NCBI GenBank assembly: GCA_028689655.1
Contig: JAQVCT010000017.1
Coordinates: 1-62,186 of the forward strand
Direction of reading: 5' to 3'
Source of the DNA: Lachnospiraceae bacterium
GTDB lineage: Bacteria; Bacillota; Clostridia; Lachnospirales; Lachnospiraceae
Length of the DNA: 62,186 bases
Both the position numbers and the translations under genes were made by a program. Each line of letters begins with the position of its first letter. The first letter of the stretch is position 1. Under the pieces are notes generated by a model. That model was not told the origin of the DNA. It was given only the letters and a program-made list of their open reading frames with translations, and did not search any database. Shown piece by piece: positions 8,815-17,601 of this stretch.

Positions 8815-8880
8815 CATAAGCAAAAGGAAAGCTTCAAAGAAGCGATTTTGCGCATGGGGTCCTGAATAGCTACGATAAAA
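8815..8880 (+). repeat. Right copy of the 66-bp inverted repeat, upstream of the recombinase
   Basis: Inverted partner of 7271-7336 (60 of 66 identical). It ends 24 bp ahead of the recombinase ATG and reads outward into that gene, carrying TTGCGC, a 17-bp spacer and TACGAT. Thus both copies stand just upstream of, and in the same direction as, the first gene outside the segment. Confidence 0.9.
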
Positions 8881-8904
8881 TATATAAAAAACAAGGAGAT
8901 TACC

Positions 8905-9825
8905 ATGGAAAAATTTAACACACATATGAAAGATTATCTTCAATTTTGTAACACGCAAAAATGTCTGGATTTAAAAACCATACGAGCATATACGATTGAC
9001 CTATCTCAATTTACCAATTACATCACTTGCTGTAATTTTGATGATATTACACCTAAGCAGATAGAATTCTATATTGCTCATTTGCATTCCACTTATAAAC
9101 CTAAAACAGCCAAAAGAAAAATAGCATCATTAAAAGCATTTTTTCATTATTGTGAATTTAAAGAATTGATTAACAACAATCCATTTGATAAAGTGCAAAT
9201 CCGTTTCAGGAAACCACTCATTCTTCCAAAAACAATTTCTTTACATACCTTAGAAATCTTTCTACATACGATTTATAAACAACACACCTCCGCAAATACC
9301 CAATATAAAAGGAGAAATGCTCTTCGAGATATTGCTGTTGCTGAACTTCTGTTTTCAACAGGAATGCGAATATCTGAATTATGTGGACTTACTCCATATG
9401 ACGTTAACCTCAACGATAATATTGTGCTTATATATGGAAAAGGTGCAAAAGAACGTAGGATACAAATAGGAAATGTAAATGTTGTAAAAATACTGCTAGA
9501 ATATAAAAATTCATTCTCATCTGAAATCAACAAATGCAATCATTTTTTTGTCAATCAATCGGGAACACCTTTATCCGATCAAACTGTAAGAAGAATGATT
9601 AACAGATATACCTCTCTTGCTTCCATTGAACAACATATTACTCCGCATATGTTTCGCCACACGTTTGCCAGCTCACTGTTGGATGCTGATGTAGATATTC
9701 GGTATATTCAGGAAATGCTTGGTCACAGTTCCATTAATACTACGCAGATATACACCCATGTTACAATGGCAAAGCAAAAAGATATATTAACAACAAAACA
9801 TCCTCGCAATGATTTCAATATATAA
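8905..9825 (+). CDS. Tyrosine recombinase (Xer/integrase family)
   Basis: A 306-residue site-specific recombinase with a strong AGGAG site 7 bp before its ATG. The N-terminal SAM-like core-binding domain (about 1-90) is followed by the catalytic domain with all expected residues: Arg in GMRISELCGL (about 154), Lys in GKGAKERR, His and Arg in HMFRHTFAS, His in LGHSS, and the nucleophile Tyr in IYTHV. It is therefore probably active. Length and lack of extra domains fit XerC/D-like and DNA-invertase recombinases rather than long phage integrases. It is AT-rich and alone on the plus strand, flanked by a gene-poor stretch, which suggests acquisition. The adjacent 66-bp inverted repeat is the natural candidate target; a housekeeping XerD role is the alternative. 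Confidence 0.93.
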   Translation: MEKFNTHMKDYLQFCNTQKCLDLKTIRAYTIDLSQFTNYITCCNFDDITPKQIEFYIAHLHSTYKPKTAKRKIASLKAFFHYCEFKELINNNPFDKVQIRFRKPLILPKTISLHTLEIFLHTIYKQHTSANTQYKRRNALRDIAVAELLFSTGMRISELCGLTPYDVNLNDNIVLIYGKGAKERRIQIGNVNVVKILLEYKNSFSSEINKCNHFFVNQSGTPLSDQTVRRMINRYTSLASIEQHITPHMFRHTFASSLLDADVDIRYIQEMLGHSSINTTQIYTHVTMAKQKDILTTKHPRNDFNI

Positions 9826-9844
9826 TCTAACAGCAGAGTCCATA

Positions 9845-9875
9845 ACTGACTGATAATACTCGATTATCAGTCAGT
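9845..9875 (+). terminator. Hairpin terminator after the recombinase
   Basis: A perfect 13-bp stem (9845-9857 with 9863-9875, loop actcg) begins 20 bp after the recombinase stop. The following T run is poor (cttaagtt), so termination may be weak. Confidence 0.65.
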
Positions 9876-9879
9876 CTTA

Positions 9880-10130
9880 AGTTACATCTTCTGTCTTCTA
9901 CAAAATTGCCTTTGAATCGCTCAATATCTCTAGCATATGTTTTTCCCTTGCTTGTCATAAATAACTTGTTAACTGACCAACTCATTCCTATGTAATTCTT
10001 TAAGAATACACCTTACACTTTCTTCTGTATTTAATCTGGTTGTGAAGATTCTATCACATCATGAATACACTTTGAACATCTAACTTGCCCATGTTTATTC
10101 CTGAATGTATCTGAATTGTCTTCTCTATGC
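9880..10130 (-). pseudogene. Possible decayed coding remnant
   Basis: Three short protein-like pieces in shifting frames on the minus strand: one rich in Lys/Cys (KHGQVRCSKC), one helical (TEESVRCILKELHRNELVS then stop), and one starting at ATG 9958 (MTSKGKTYARDIERFKGNF). Together they look like a broken gene, but no family could be recognised. The whole stretch 9876-10453 holds no intact gene. Confidence 0.25.
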
Positions 10131-10453
10131 AGCTATTTTTAGAACTACATTAAAAAACAGAATCATCAATTATCATAATTTTTCCTTCCGAATTTGAATG
10201 CTATGTAATAAATTTCTTATTAAATAATTATATTAAATTTATTCCTACATTTCAACAAGTTCTATCACCTATTTGACAGATTTTTTGTATAACTTACAGT
10301 TTCCCTTTCAATATTAAAGACACCCGCATTGTGCTATTTAAGAGTTCTTTTACCGACTGTATGGATTACATACTGGTATAACAATATGTTTTGTAACCTC
10401 TTCCAATCGCCTCAAGGTCGGAACTAACAAGCAATTTAGATTCTGTTTCATTG

Positions 10454-10744
10454 TCAGTCTCTTTTTTCTCGATAGGTTATACTTGACGGTACAAAAAATA
10501 TAGGGTTAGCTATAACTTTATGTATTATAAAAGGCAACCTCAATTGGTTGCCCTTAATAATATACTGTATTTTCATATGAACAATTAGTCTATTATATTT
10601 AAATATTCCACTACCTTTTTCATCATTCATTACCACTAGTTCATTTACGTCATATGATGCCTGTGTTACATTTAGTGCTTCATAACTGATTTTATTAACT
10701 GTGCCACTAAAGACCAAGTTGGACGCATCTACAATTACATACAA
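10454..10744 (-). CDS. Small hypothetical protein overlapping the toxin gene end
   Basis: A 96-residue frame starting at a TTG that overlaps the last ten bases of the toxin gene, suggestive of translational coupling but without a clear ribosome site. The first two thirds (DVNELVVMNDEKGSGIFKYN) read like a real beta-rich protein; the tail (IIHKVIANPIFFVPSSITYR) looks less so. No motif recognised. It may be a third gene of the toxin module, a decayed gene or a chance frame. Confidence 0.35.
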   Translation of the reverse strand: MYVIVDASNLVFSGTVNKISYEALNVTQASYDVNELVVMNDEKGSGIFKYNRLIVHMKIQYIIKGNQLRLPFIIHKVIANPIFFVPSSITYREKRD

Positions 10745-11091
10745 TAATTTTCTACTAATTCTATGATTTCCTGATTTGTCGGTATCCGATTGTCATCCTT
10801 TTTGTAATAAATGGTAAGCAGATACACTTCCTCATCATCACGGATTGCGTAATATATAATACGGTATCCATTGGACTGTCCCATTTTTGTATTTGAATTT
10901 GCAGACCTTACCTTAAATGTATATCCTTCTGTGATAATCCTCAATCCTGGGATCTCTGTTCCTACAAGATTTCCCTTCTCCAATTCATTTGTTATTGCTT
11001 TGATGTCCGTACCAATATGTACAAACCCTTTTTTCTTAATATAATACTTTACGTCTTTCTCAAACCGTTCGGTTGGGATAACTTCGTACAT
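10735..11091 (-). CDS. RelE/ParE-family toxin
   Basis: 118 residues with the RelE/ParE fold pattern: an early helix pair (ERFEKDVKYYIKKKG), then beta strands with FKVRSANSNTKMGQSNGYRIIYY and VYLLTIYYKKDDN. Relatives cut ribosome-bound mRNA or block gyrase; this branch is not experimentally assigned by me. Its ATG directly follows the TAA of the upstream antitoxin gene, the usual antitoxin-toxin order, so both are made from one transcript. Confidence 0.82.
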   Translation of the reverse strand: MYEVIPTERFEKDVKYYIKKKGFVHIGTDIKAITNELEKGNLVGTEIPGLRIITEGYTFKVRSANSNTKMGQSNGYRIIYYAIRDDEEVYLLTIYYKKDDNRIPTNQEIIELVENYCM

Positions 11092-11253
11092 TTATTTTTT
11101 ATCCTCTTTGCTCCATTTTTCAATATTAGTAAATAAATCATTCAAAGATCGTTTTGGAGCCTTGCCTTCACGCATATTTTTTACTTCTTTGCATGACTGC
11201 ATAATAGATTCGGAAATAGTACACGGCCTCACTTGATTCATAGTTGCGCCCAT
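11092..11253 (-). CDS. Antitoxin partner of the RelE/ParE-type toxin
   Basis: A 53-residue protein started at ATG 11253 because GGGAGG lies eight bases upstream; an in-frame ATG 45 bp earlier has no site. N-terminal part MGATMNQVRPCTISESIMQS, then a charged C-terminal helix (SLNDLFTNIEKWSKEDKK) that would wrap the toxin. No obvious DNA-binding domain. Direct abutment to the toxin gene is the main evidence. Confidence 0.7.
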   Translation of the reverse strand: MGATMNQVRPCTISESIMQSCKEVKNMREGKAPKRSLNDLFTNIEKWSKEDKK

Positions 11254-11415
11254 TGCCTGTTCCTCCCTTTTTGTATGTTTCACTTTATTCTTACACATAT
11301 TATACCACCTTTCACAATACCTGTATAGATAGTATAATGTCCAGCAAGAAGAAAAATAACCTGTTAGTCTTGTTAAAAGACAATGTGGTTTTCATTGCTT
11401 ATTTCAGTTTCCTTC

Positions 11416-11694
11416 TTACTTCAACTCACCAATATATAATGTTTTCCCTAATGCCTTCAATATTTTTAATACCGTATCCAGTTGAGGGCTGGTTTTTCCT
11501 TTTTCCATTCTGGCGATAACCGGCTGTCTTACGCCACTCAATTCTTCCAGTTTTTTCTGAGTAATTCCTTTTTCTACTCTTGCTTTGGTTATCTCACCTA
11601 CAAGAGCCACTCGTAAATTACTGTCTGTAATTTCCTCTTTTGTAAAAAGTTCGTTGCGAACCTGATCCCATTCATGTCCTTTTGCACTATTCAT
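11416..11694 (-). CDS. Xre/HigA-type helix-turn-helix protein
   Basis: 92 residues with a C-terminal HTH: ITQKKLEELSGVRQPVIARM followed by EKGKTSPQLDTVLKILKALG. The extra N-terminal helix region and size match HigA-like antitoxins of HigBA modules, where a HigB toxin gene normally lies just upstream. None is present between here and comEC (11695-11807), so it is either a solitary antitoxin or a small regulator of the nearby toxin pair. Confidence 0.8.
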   Translation of the reverse strand: MNSAKGHEWDQVRNELFTKEEITDSNLRVALVGEITKARVEKGITQKKLEELSGVRQPVIARMEKGKTSPQLDTVLKILKALGKTLYIGELK

Positions 11695-11807
11695 TGTAAT
11701 TACTCTTCTCCATTGTTATTCCTGTAAAAAATTATCTTATGCAAATTATTTTTTCTCCTATTTGAATTATACTTAAAAGTTATTTTTTTATTAATTAAAT
11801 TCTTATT

Positions 11808-14210
11808 TTATCTACTTTCCATTTGGTATTCCACCTTTGGTAAAAAGCTGCTGATACATATCTCTTCTCCATCAGTCCTAAGGGTCATCGCTCCCTCCTC
11901 ACTGGTGACGAGGCAGGGAATCCGCTCCTGTGCCAGCCGTTCCATGAGTTCTCCATGGGGATGCCCATAGGAATTATTCCTTCCACAGGAAATCCATGAC
12001 AGTTCCGGGTCTATCAGTTTCAGTAGTTCTATATTGCTGGAGTTCCTGGAACCATGATGGGCGACCTTCAACAGTTCTATCTTCCCCAGTTCCCCCGTTG
12101 CTTTCCGTGATGCGAGCTGTTCATACAGTGCCTGCTCCCCCTCTGCCTCCACATCTCCGGTAAAGATTCCATCAAAAGCTCCCATGGATACCCACAGCAC
12201 ATTGGAGTATGCATTGGCACTGGATGGGCTGAACTCTTTTCCCGGGTGCAAAGATACCATTTGCAATCTGCCATCCACGATCTTGTCCCCCGCCTGCATA
12301 TAACGTATGGATACTTTGTGTAGTATTGCCTGTTGCTCCAGATTCAGATATTCCTCATCTTTATACTGATTATCAATCTTCGGTAATACGAGATTTTCCA
12401 TGCGTATTCCATTCATCTCCCGGCATTGATCCAATAGCTCCAGAATCGCACTGATATGGTCAAGATCTGAATGTGACACAAAGACTGCTTCTATTTCACT
12501 GATTCCCTGAGATTTCAGAAAAGGAATGACCTGATATTTTCCCACATTCTTTTTGGTGCTGCTCCCGGCATCCATCAGATATGCCTTTCCACTCTCACTT
12601 TGGATACAGAATCCATCCCCCTGCCCCACATCCATGGCGGTGATGGTCAATCCACCATTCACCCTGATAGTCAATAGTAACAGGCTGTAAGTCAATATCA
12701 GTATCCCGATCATACGGGGAATCCGCTCATAGAAGCACGCCAGGAGAATCAACCCTATGTAGAATAGAATTACCTGATAAAGTGCGGGTTTTCCCAGAAT
12801 CCAGGATTGACCCGGAAGGTATTCTGCAAAATTGCAAAGCTTCTCATATAGTGCCAGGACAAGCATACAGGGAATTGCTGCGATACTTCCCAGCACACTG
12901 GAAATGGTACCAAGCAGTAACACTGCCAGACCTCCTGCCACCAGAACCGACACCAGCGGAAGAACACATAGATTTAGAAAGATACCGTATCTTGGTATCT
13001 CAAAGTATGCACTTAGCATAACCGGAGCAGTGGTCACTGATATGGCTGCAGAAGTGAGTAATACCTGCATCTTTTTATTTTGGGAAAAGGAAGGAAAATA
13101 AGAACGAAGATAGAATTGAAATACTGGATTTACCAGGGCGATTCCAAGAATTGCTCCGAAGGATAACTGAAATCCCCCATCGTAGACATATAACGGCTGT
13201 TCCATCACCAAACACACTCCTGCAATGGTAAGTGCCGTGAGCATGTCATAGCTTCGCCTTACCATCTTTCCTGACAGTTGGATCAGGAACATGATGATGG
13301 CTCTTCCTGCGGAGCTGCTCATTCCCGTCATGATACCATACTGCATCATAATAAAAATACTGATTCCTGCCGCAGCTATGATGGGAAGATACCCTTTTCT
13401 AAGTAATTTATAGAGTCCCATTCCGATAATGCTGATATGTAGTCCGGAGATCGCCAGTAAATGCGCTATCCCGTTTCTCTGATAAAGCTCCTTTACCTCT
13501 GTATCCAGTTCCTTTTTGTTGCCCAATAGCATGGCTTTCATGACAGATGCCTGCTTTTCCGGGAAAATACTTTCCAACTTTCTCTCACATCGTTCTTTCA
13601 GCCCATATAACATCTCCTGCCATGGATCACAGGCCTTGGATTCCTGCAAAAGACTGCAATCCTTTAGACGCATATCGATGCGCTGTATCTGATAGTACTG
13701 TCGCTGATCGAACTCTCCCGGATTGGTTGCAGGCAGAATCTGTGACATTTTACCGGATACCCGGATTCTACTCCCCATTCTCGGCTTCGCTTCGTCCTTA
13801 AAAAGACATAATACTCCCTGGGGAAACGACTCCATCTCACTCTCACTTTTCATGCTGTTTTGCATGCTTTGATGATCTTGATTGTTTTGATTGTTTTGAT
13901 TGTTTTGATTGTTTTGATTGTTTTGATTGTTTTGATTGTTTTGATTGTTTTCATGATTTTGATTGGATATTTCTGATAAATTTGATTGTTGACTGGATGA
14001 CACTGGATTTTCTATGTCATCCTGGTAGATATGATTGATATATACGTACAGCACATCATCTTTGTGCTCTTTTTTGTACACCGTTCCTTCCAATACAAGG
14101 TACTCGCCATCCTCCCACATTGCCTGAAAGGATGGCGGCGGACTGATCAAAAGGATCAACATTATTGTCACAATAAATGTCAGACACACCAAGCATAGTG
14201 GTCGTCTCAT
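11808..14210 (-). CDS. comEC: ComEC/Rec2 DNA-uptake channel protein
   Basis: An 800-residue polytopic protein that carries transforming DNA across the membrane. Order: short N-terminal membrane segment, an OB-like periplasmic domain (to about 215), the Competence channel domain with many membrane helices (about 220-510, including the HLLAISGLHISIIG motif), and a C-terminal metallo-beta-lactamase domain with SHSDLDH and AHHGSRNS metal-binding motifs. The lactamase motifs are complete. Odd feature: an Asn/Gln tract (about residues 85-115) coded by a 9-bp repeat sits inside the OB-like region. Last gene of the comEA-to-comEC cluster. Confidence 0.93.
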   Translation of the reverse strand: MRRPLCLVCLTFIVTIMLILLISPPPSFQAMWEDGEYLVLEGTVYKKEHKDDVLYVYINHIYQDDIENPVSSSQQSNLSEISNQNHENNQNNQNNQNNQNNQNNQNNQNNQDHQSMQNSMKSESEMESFPQGVLCLFKDEAKPRMGSRIRVSGKMSQILPATNPGEFDQRQYYQIQRIDMRLKDCSLLQESKACDPWQEMLYGLKERCERKLESIFPEKQASVMKAMLLGNKKELDTEVKELYQRNGIAHLLAISGLHISIIGMGLYKLLRKGYLPIIAAAGISIFIMMQYGIMTGMSSSAGRAIIMFLIQLSGKMVRRSYDMLTALTIAGVCLVMEQPLYVYDGGFQLSFGAILGIALVNPVFQFYLRSYFPSFSQNKKMQVLLTSAAISVTTAPVMLSAYFEIPRYGIFLNLCVLPLVSVLVAGGLAVLLLGTISSVLGSIAAIPCMLVLALYEKLCNFAEYLPGQSWILGKPALYQVILFYIGLILLACFYERIPRMIGILILTYSLLLLTIRVNGGLTITAMDVGQGDGFCIQSESGKAYLMDAGSSTKKNVGKYQVIPFLKSQGISEIEAVFVSHSDLDHISAILELLDQCREMNGIRMENLVLPKIDNQYKDEEYLNLEQQAILHKVSIRYMQAGDKIVDGRLQMVSLHPGKEFSPSSANAYSNVLWVSMGAFDGIFTGDVEAEGEQALYEQLASRKATGELGKIELLKVAHHGSRNSSNIELLKLIDPELSWISCGRNNSYGHPHGELMERLAQERIPCLVTSEEGAMTLRTDGEEICISSFLPKVEYQMESR
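13879..13950 (-). repeat. 9-bp in-frame tandem repeat in comEC
   Basis: About eight copies of ttgattgtt code an Asn-Asn-Gln tract in ComEC. Length change keeps the frame. Confidence 0.85.
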
Positions 14211-14298
14211 ATATGTTTGAACCTTCCTTTTATTTAGTATGCTTATTTAATTATCTACTGTATATTTGCTGTTAATTTTACTGTTTATTAACCAGATT

Positions 14299-15270
14299 TT
14301 ATCCGTGAACCAGATCCAGATTTCTTTCAAAGAAATTACTTAAATTTGTATTTTCCCGATACATCATATCCGTCTTTCCATTGATGGATATCTGTACCTT
14401 ATTCACATTGCTCAGTTCGATCAGTGAATTTGCCATGGAATAGATGGTGACCTCCGATGTTACATTATAAGGCTGTGTAAGGAACGCGTCGTCTAAGTTT
14501 ACATAACATATTCCATCTTTCACCGTAACATTTACGATCTTTGTACTGGGGTTGATGGTGGGATAGGATTCATCGTTGGTAGGACCTGCAATCACCTGCT
14601 CTACCACTAATTTTTCCAGGGAAATATTGCTGTTGTACACGATGGTTCTGTTCACCTCTATGAGTCCATCTCCCGCCTTATTGGCAAAATAAAGATGCAA
14701 TTTCACTTTTTCATAGGAATTGATCTCTGTCCCCGCATTGTCAATAAACATATCCGAAGTCAGAGTTCCCACCAAATTGCCAGTGGAATCCTGCAATGGT
14801 TCATTTTCCACAGTAATACTTACATAATCAATTCCCGGTATCTGGGTCAGTGTGCGAACCAGTGCCGCGCGGGTGAGGATTTCCTTGGTGGCATCCATGT
14901 CCAGATATCTTACGTCCAGATTCAGGATCAACTGTTTCTCTTCCACAGAATAATTCAACACATGAAAACCGTCCGAAACAGGTGCAACCAGATTCACATT
15001 TTCAGGCTGTGTGCTGAGTACCTGGATCAGCTCCGGCAGCATCGCATCCCTGGTGCTCTCCTCGGGTGTGTAGCTTTCACTGGCGACCTTGGTCTCCTCT
15101 TTATTCAGATAATAGACATCCACCCTTAATTTGCCTTCTTCATCTTCACTTTGCTGGAGCGCACATGCGCACAACAGAAAAGACAAGAAAACGATCAACC
15201 CAATACTTCTCAGTCTGTTTATCCCTATTTTATTTGTTTTACTGATTTCTCTATTCTTATTCTCATTCAT
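14299..15270 (-). CDS. Lipoprotein with two GerMN domains
   Basis: 323 residues. A lipobox (LLCAC, Cys about residue 36) ends the signal peptide, so the mature protein is tethered outside the membrane. Two repeats of the GerMN (sporulation/spore germination) domain follow: about 50-180 (VDVYYLNKEETKVASES, ALVRTLTQIPGIDYVSI) and 190-310 (VKLHLYFANKAGDGL, YCYVNLDDAFL-like strand, VNKVQISING). Best known in GerM of Bacillus. It lies directly after the histidine kinase gene, as lipoprotein partners of WalK-like kinases often do, so it may modulate that sensor; this is inference. Confidence 0.85.
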   Translation of the reverse strand: MNENKNREISKTNKIGINRLRSIGLIVFLSFLLCACALQQSEDEEGKLRVDVYYLNKEETKVASESYTPEESTRDAMLPELIQVLSTQPENVNLVAPVSDGFHVLNYSVEEKQLILNLDVRYLDMDATKEILTRAALVRTLTQIPGIDYVSITVENEPLQDSTGNLVGTLTSDMFIDNAGTEINSYEKVKLHLYFANKAGDGLIEVNRTIVYNSNISLEKLVVEQVIAGPTNDESYPTINPSTKIVNVTVKDGICYVNLDDAFLTQPYNVTSEVTIYSMANSLIELSNVNKVQISINGKTDMMYRENTNLSNFFERNLDLVHG

Positions 15271-15346
15271 TATTTTTACCCTATATTACATCTGTTCAGC
15301 CAGATAACACTCTGTCACCCATCCTGCACCTGCGTCACTACAGTTA

Positions 15347-16885
15347 CTACGCAATATAACTCAGCGGAATCTTCACCGTAAATGTAGTTCCTTCGCCTTC
15401 GACACTTGCAGCTTTAATGGATCCGCGGTGCATCAATATGGCATTTCTGGTAATGGCAAGTCCCAGACCTGTTCCTCCGATTTCCCTGGAGTGGGATTTG
15501 TCCACACGATAAAATCTTTCGTAGATCTGATCAAGAGATTCCTGTGGAATACCTATTCCGGAATCCGCTACTTCCACCGTGAAAAATTGATGGTCAGCAT
15601 CCAGTGTGATACGAACCCAGCCTTTTTCCTTATTATATTTAATCGCATTTTCCACCAGATTGGAAAATGCCAGAGTCAATTTTACTTCATCAATCTCTGC
15701 ATCCACCTGTCGCATGCTCTCAAAGATCAATTCCACATTCTGCTTGTTGGCGATGGGGGTCAGTCTCTTTAAGATCAGTTCCAACTGTTCATTGATATTC
15801 ACATTGGAAATATTCAGATCTGCTGCCGTCTTATCCATCTTTACCAGAGATAACAGATCATTGATGATCTTATTCTCTCTATCGATCTCATTGGCGATAT
15901 CTTCCATGAACTCCTGGTACAGTTCTATGGGGGCGTCCTTCTGCATGAGCAGCGAATCCGCTAATACTTTCATGGAGGTAAGGGGTGTCTTCAATTCATG
16001 GGACACATTGGATACGAACTCCTGCCTGGAGTCATCCAGTACTTTCATCCTGCTCGCCACCTGACTATATGCATCTATAATATGCTCTGTCTCCAGGTAA
16101 TCCGGAACAGATTCTACCTCATCAGCAAATCCCTCTTTCACGGCATGAATAGCATCCGCTACACGATTGAACGGGCGAATCAATATGGCTGACAATAGGA
16201 ACACTATGCCGAAAATGATGATCGCCATTGCCATTTCCAGAATTGCTGCTTTTCTGCTGAGGATCTCCTGGTTAATGATAATACTGTCCGTAGAAACACT
16301 GATCAACAGGACTCCCATGATCGCAGGCTCTGATTCTGTGGCAGCAGGTATTTCCTGGGCATCTGTCGCCGTCGCCGCATCTCCGGAAGTGGTGCTGGCA
16401 GTATTCAGCACAGTCTTATCTATGATGGGCGTCGTCACTTCTATATAATGATTTGTCGCATCATAATTGCAACTATTCTCTCCCTTAAAGCATTTGATGA
16501 CTTCCTCGGAGATAATCGTTTTTCCCTCACTGATTCCATATGTATCTTTGATTACTGAAAAATTTTGATTGATGATCAACACACGACCATCATATAGAGT
16601 TGACAATTGATCCAGTTCCGCATTTACGATTCCGGAGGAAGTATCCTGTAAATAACTGTAAGTGGTCAGATGGTTGGCAAGAATCTGAATCTGATTTTGC
16701 ACATCTTTTTCACGAACCTCCACAGCTCTGTCCACGTAATTTTCCAAGATTCCGAACCGCATTACAATACTTGGGATAATGCCTGCCAGAAATATAATCA
16801 GGAAAATACGTACTTTGAGGCTGCGCAGAATTATTATTTGACTAATGTAATTTTTTATCTTGGGAATCATATCTTGCTCCATCAC
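15347..16885 (-). CDS. Sensor histidine kinase, WalK/PhoR-like
   Basis: 512 residues: membrane helix 1 (IFLIIFLAGIIPSIVMRFG), an extracytoplasmic sensor domain of about 170 residues with an Ala/Thr-rich insert, helix 2 (MAIIIFGIVFLLSAILI), HAMP, a dimerisation domain with the phospho-acceptor His in VSHELKTPLTS, and the ATPase domain with N box (NLVENAIKYN), G1 (DSGIGIP) and GTGLGLAI. Intact. It overlaps the response regulator stop by one base, so the two are coupled. Location between comEA and comEC genes suggests but does not prove a link with competence or envelope control. Confidence 0.93.
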   Translation of the reverse strand: MMEQDMIPKIKNYISQIIILRSLKVRIFLIIFLAGIIPSIVMRFGILENYVDRAVEVREKDVQNQIQILANHLTTYSYLQDTSSGIVNAELDQLSTLYDGRVLIINQNFSVIKDTYGISEGKTIISEEVIKCFKGENSCNYDATNHYIEVTTPIIDKTVLNTASTTSGDAATATDAQEIPAATESEPAIMGVLLISVSTDSIIINQEILSRKAAILEMAMAIIIFGIVFLLSAILIRPFNRVADAIHAVKEGFADEVESVPDYLETEHIIDAYSQVASRMKVLDDSRQEFVSNVSHELKTPLTSMKVLADSLLMQKDAPIELYQEFMEDIANEIDRENKIINDLLSLVKMDKTAADLNISNVNINEQLELILKRLTPIANKQNVELIFESMRQVDAEIDEVKLTLAFSNLVENAIKYNKEKGWVRITLDADHQFFTVEVADSGIGIPQESLDQIYERFYRVDKSHSREIGGTGLGLAITRNAILMHRGSIKAASVEGEGTTFTVKIPLSYIA

Positions 16886-17580
16886 TATTTATAATAGTAT
16901 CCTACACCCCATTTGGTATGTACATACTTTGGCTCACTTGGACTGTTCTCAATCTTCTCCCGCAATCTTCGGATGTGTACATCCACCGTACGGACATCTC
17001 CCGGATAATCAGCTCCCCAGATCAGTTTCAGCAGGTTTTCTCTGCTGTACACTTTATTGGGATTCAGTACCAGGAGCTCCAGCACATCAAATTCCTTGGC
17101 TGTGAGATTGATCTCTTTCCCACAGATATATACTCTTCGGCTATCGCAATCCAGCTTCAGATCCCCATTTTCCACTGTCTTGACCTGTTCAGATTCATTC
17201 TGCTTTATGGTGCGGCGCATGATCGTCTTTATCCTGGCTTTTACTTCCAGGATATTGAACGGTTTAGTAATGTAGTCGTCTGCTCCATACTCCAGTCCCA
17301 GGATCTTATCCATATCATCTCCCTTTGCTGTCAGCATAACGATGGGAACATTAGAAAAATCACGAATCTGCTGGCATACTTCAAAGCCATTCAATTTGGG
17401 AAGCATCACATCCAGTAAGATAATGTCATACTCCTTATTGCGTGCCATTTCCAAGGCTTCCTCTCCGTCGTATGCACATTCCACTTCCATGCCATCCTGT
17501 TCCAGACTGAATCGGATTCCCTTTACGATCAATTTCTCATCATCCACTACTAATACACGCCTTGCCATATTGCTAACCAT
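16885..17580 (-). CDS. OmpR/PhoB-family response regulator
   Basis: 231 residues: receiver domain with acidic pair VVDDEK, phosphorylated Asp in IILLDVMLP, Thr in VMLTAK and Lys in YITKPF; then a winged-helix DNA-binding domain ending VGYYYK. Closest in feel to WalR/YycF regulators. Start M1 has AGGAAAGG just ahead; a second Met four codons on is possible. Partner of the downstream kinase. It begins 21 bp after comEA, probably in the same transcript. Confidence 0.94.
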   Translation of the reverse strand: MVSNMARRVLVVDDEKLIVKGIRFSLEQDGMEVECAYDGEEALEMARNKEYDIILLDVMLPKLNGFEVCQQIRDFSNVPIVMLTAKGDDMDKILGLEYGADDYITKPFNILEVKARIKTIMRRTIKQNESEQVKTVENGDLKLDCDSRRVYICGKEINLTAKEFDVLELLVLNPNKVYSRENLLKLIWGADYPGDVRTVDVHIRRLREKIENSPSEPKYVHTKWGVGYYYK

Positions 17581-17601
17581 GCCTTTCCTATTACATTTTT
17601 A

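Noticed and set aside
7271..8880. IS element or MITE ends around holA
   Set aside because: No transposase or target-site duplication; the enclosed DNA is a core gene. Kept instead as an invertible-segment candidate.
8725..8958. 77-codon minus frame across the right repeat
   Set aside because: No ribosome site, overlaps the recombinase start, and is formed by the repeat.
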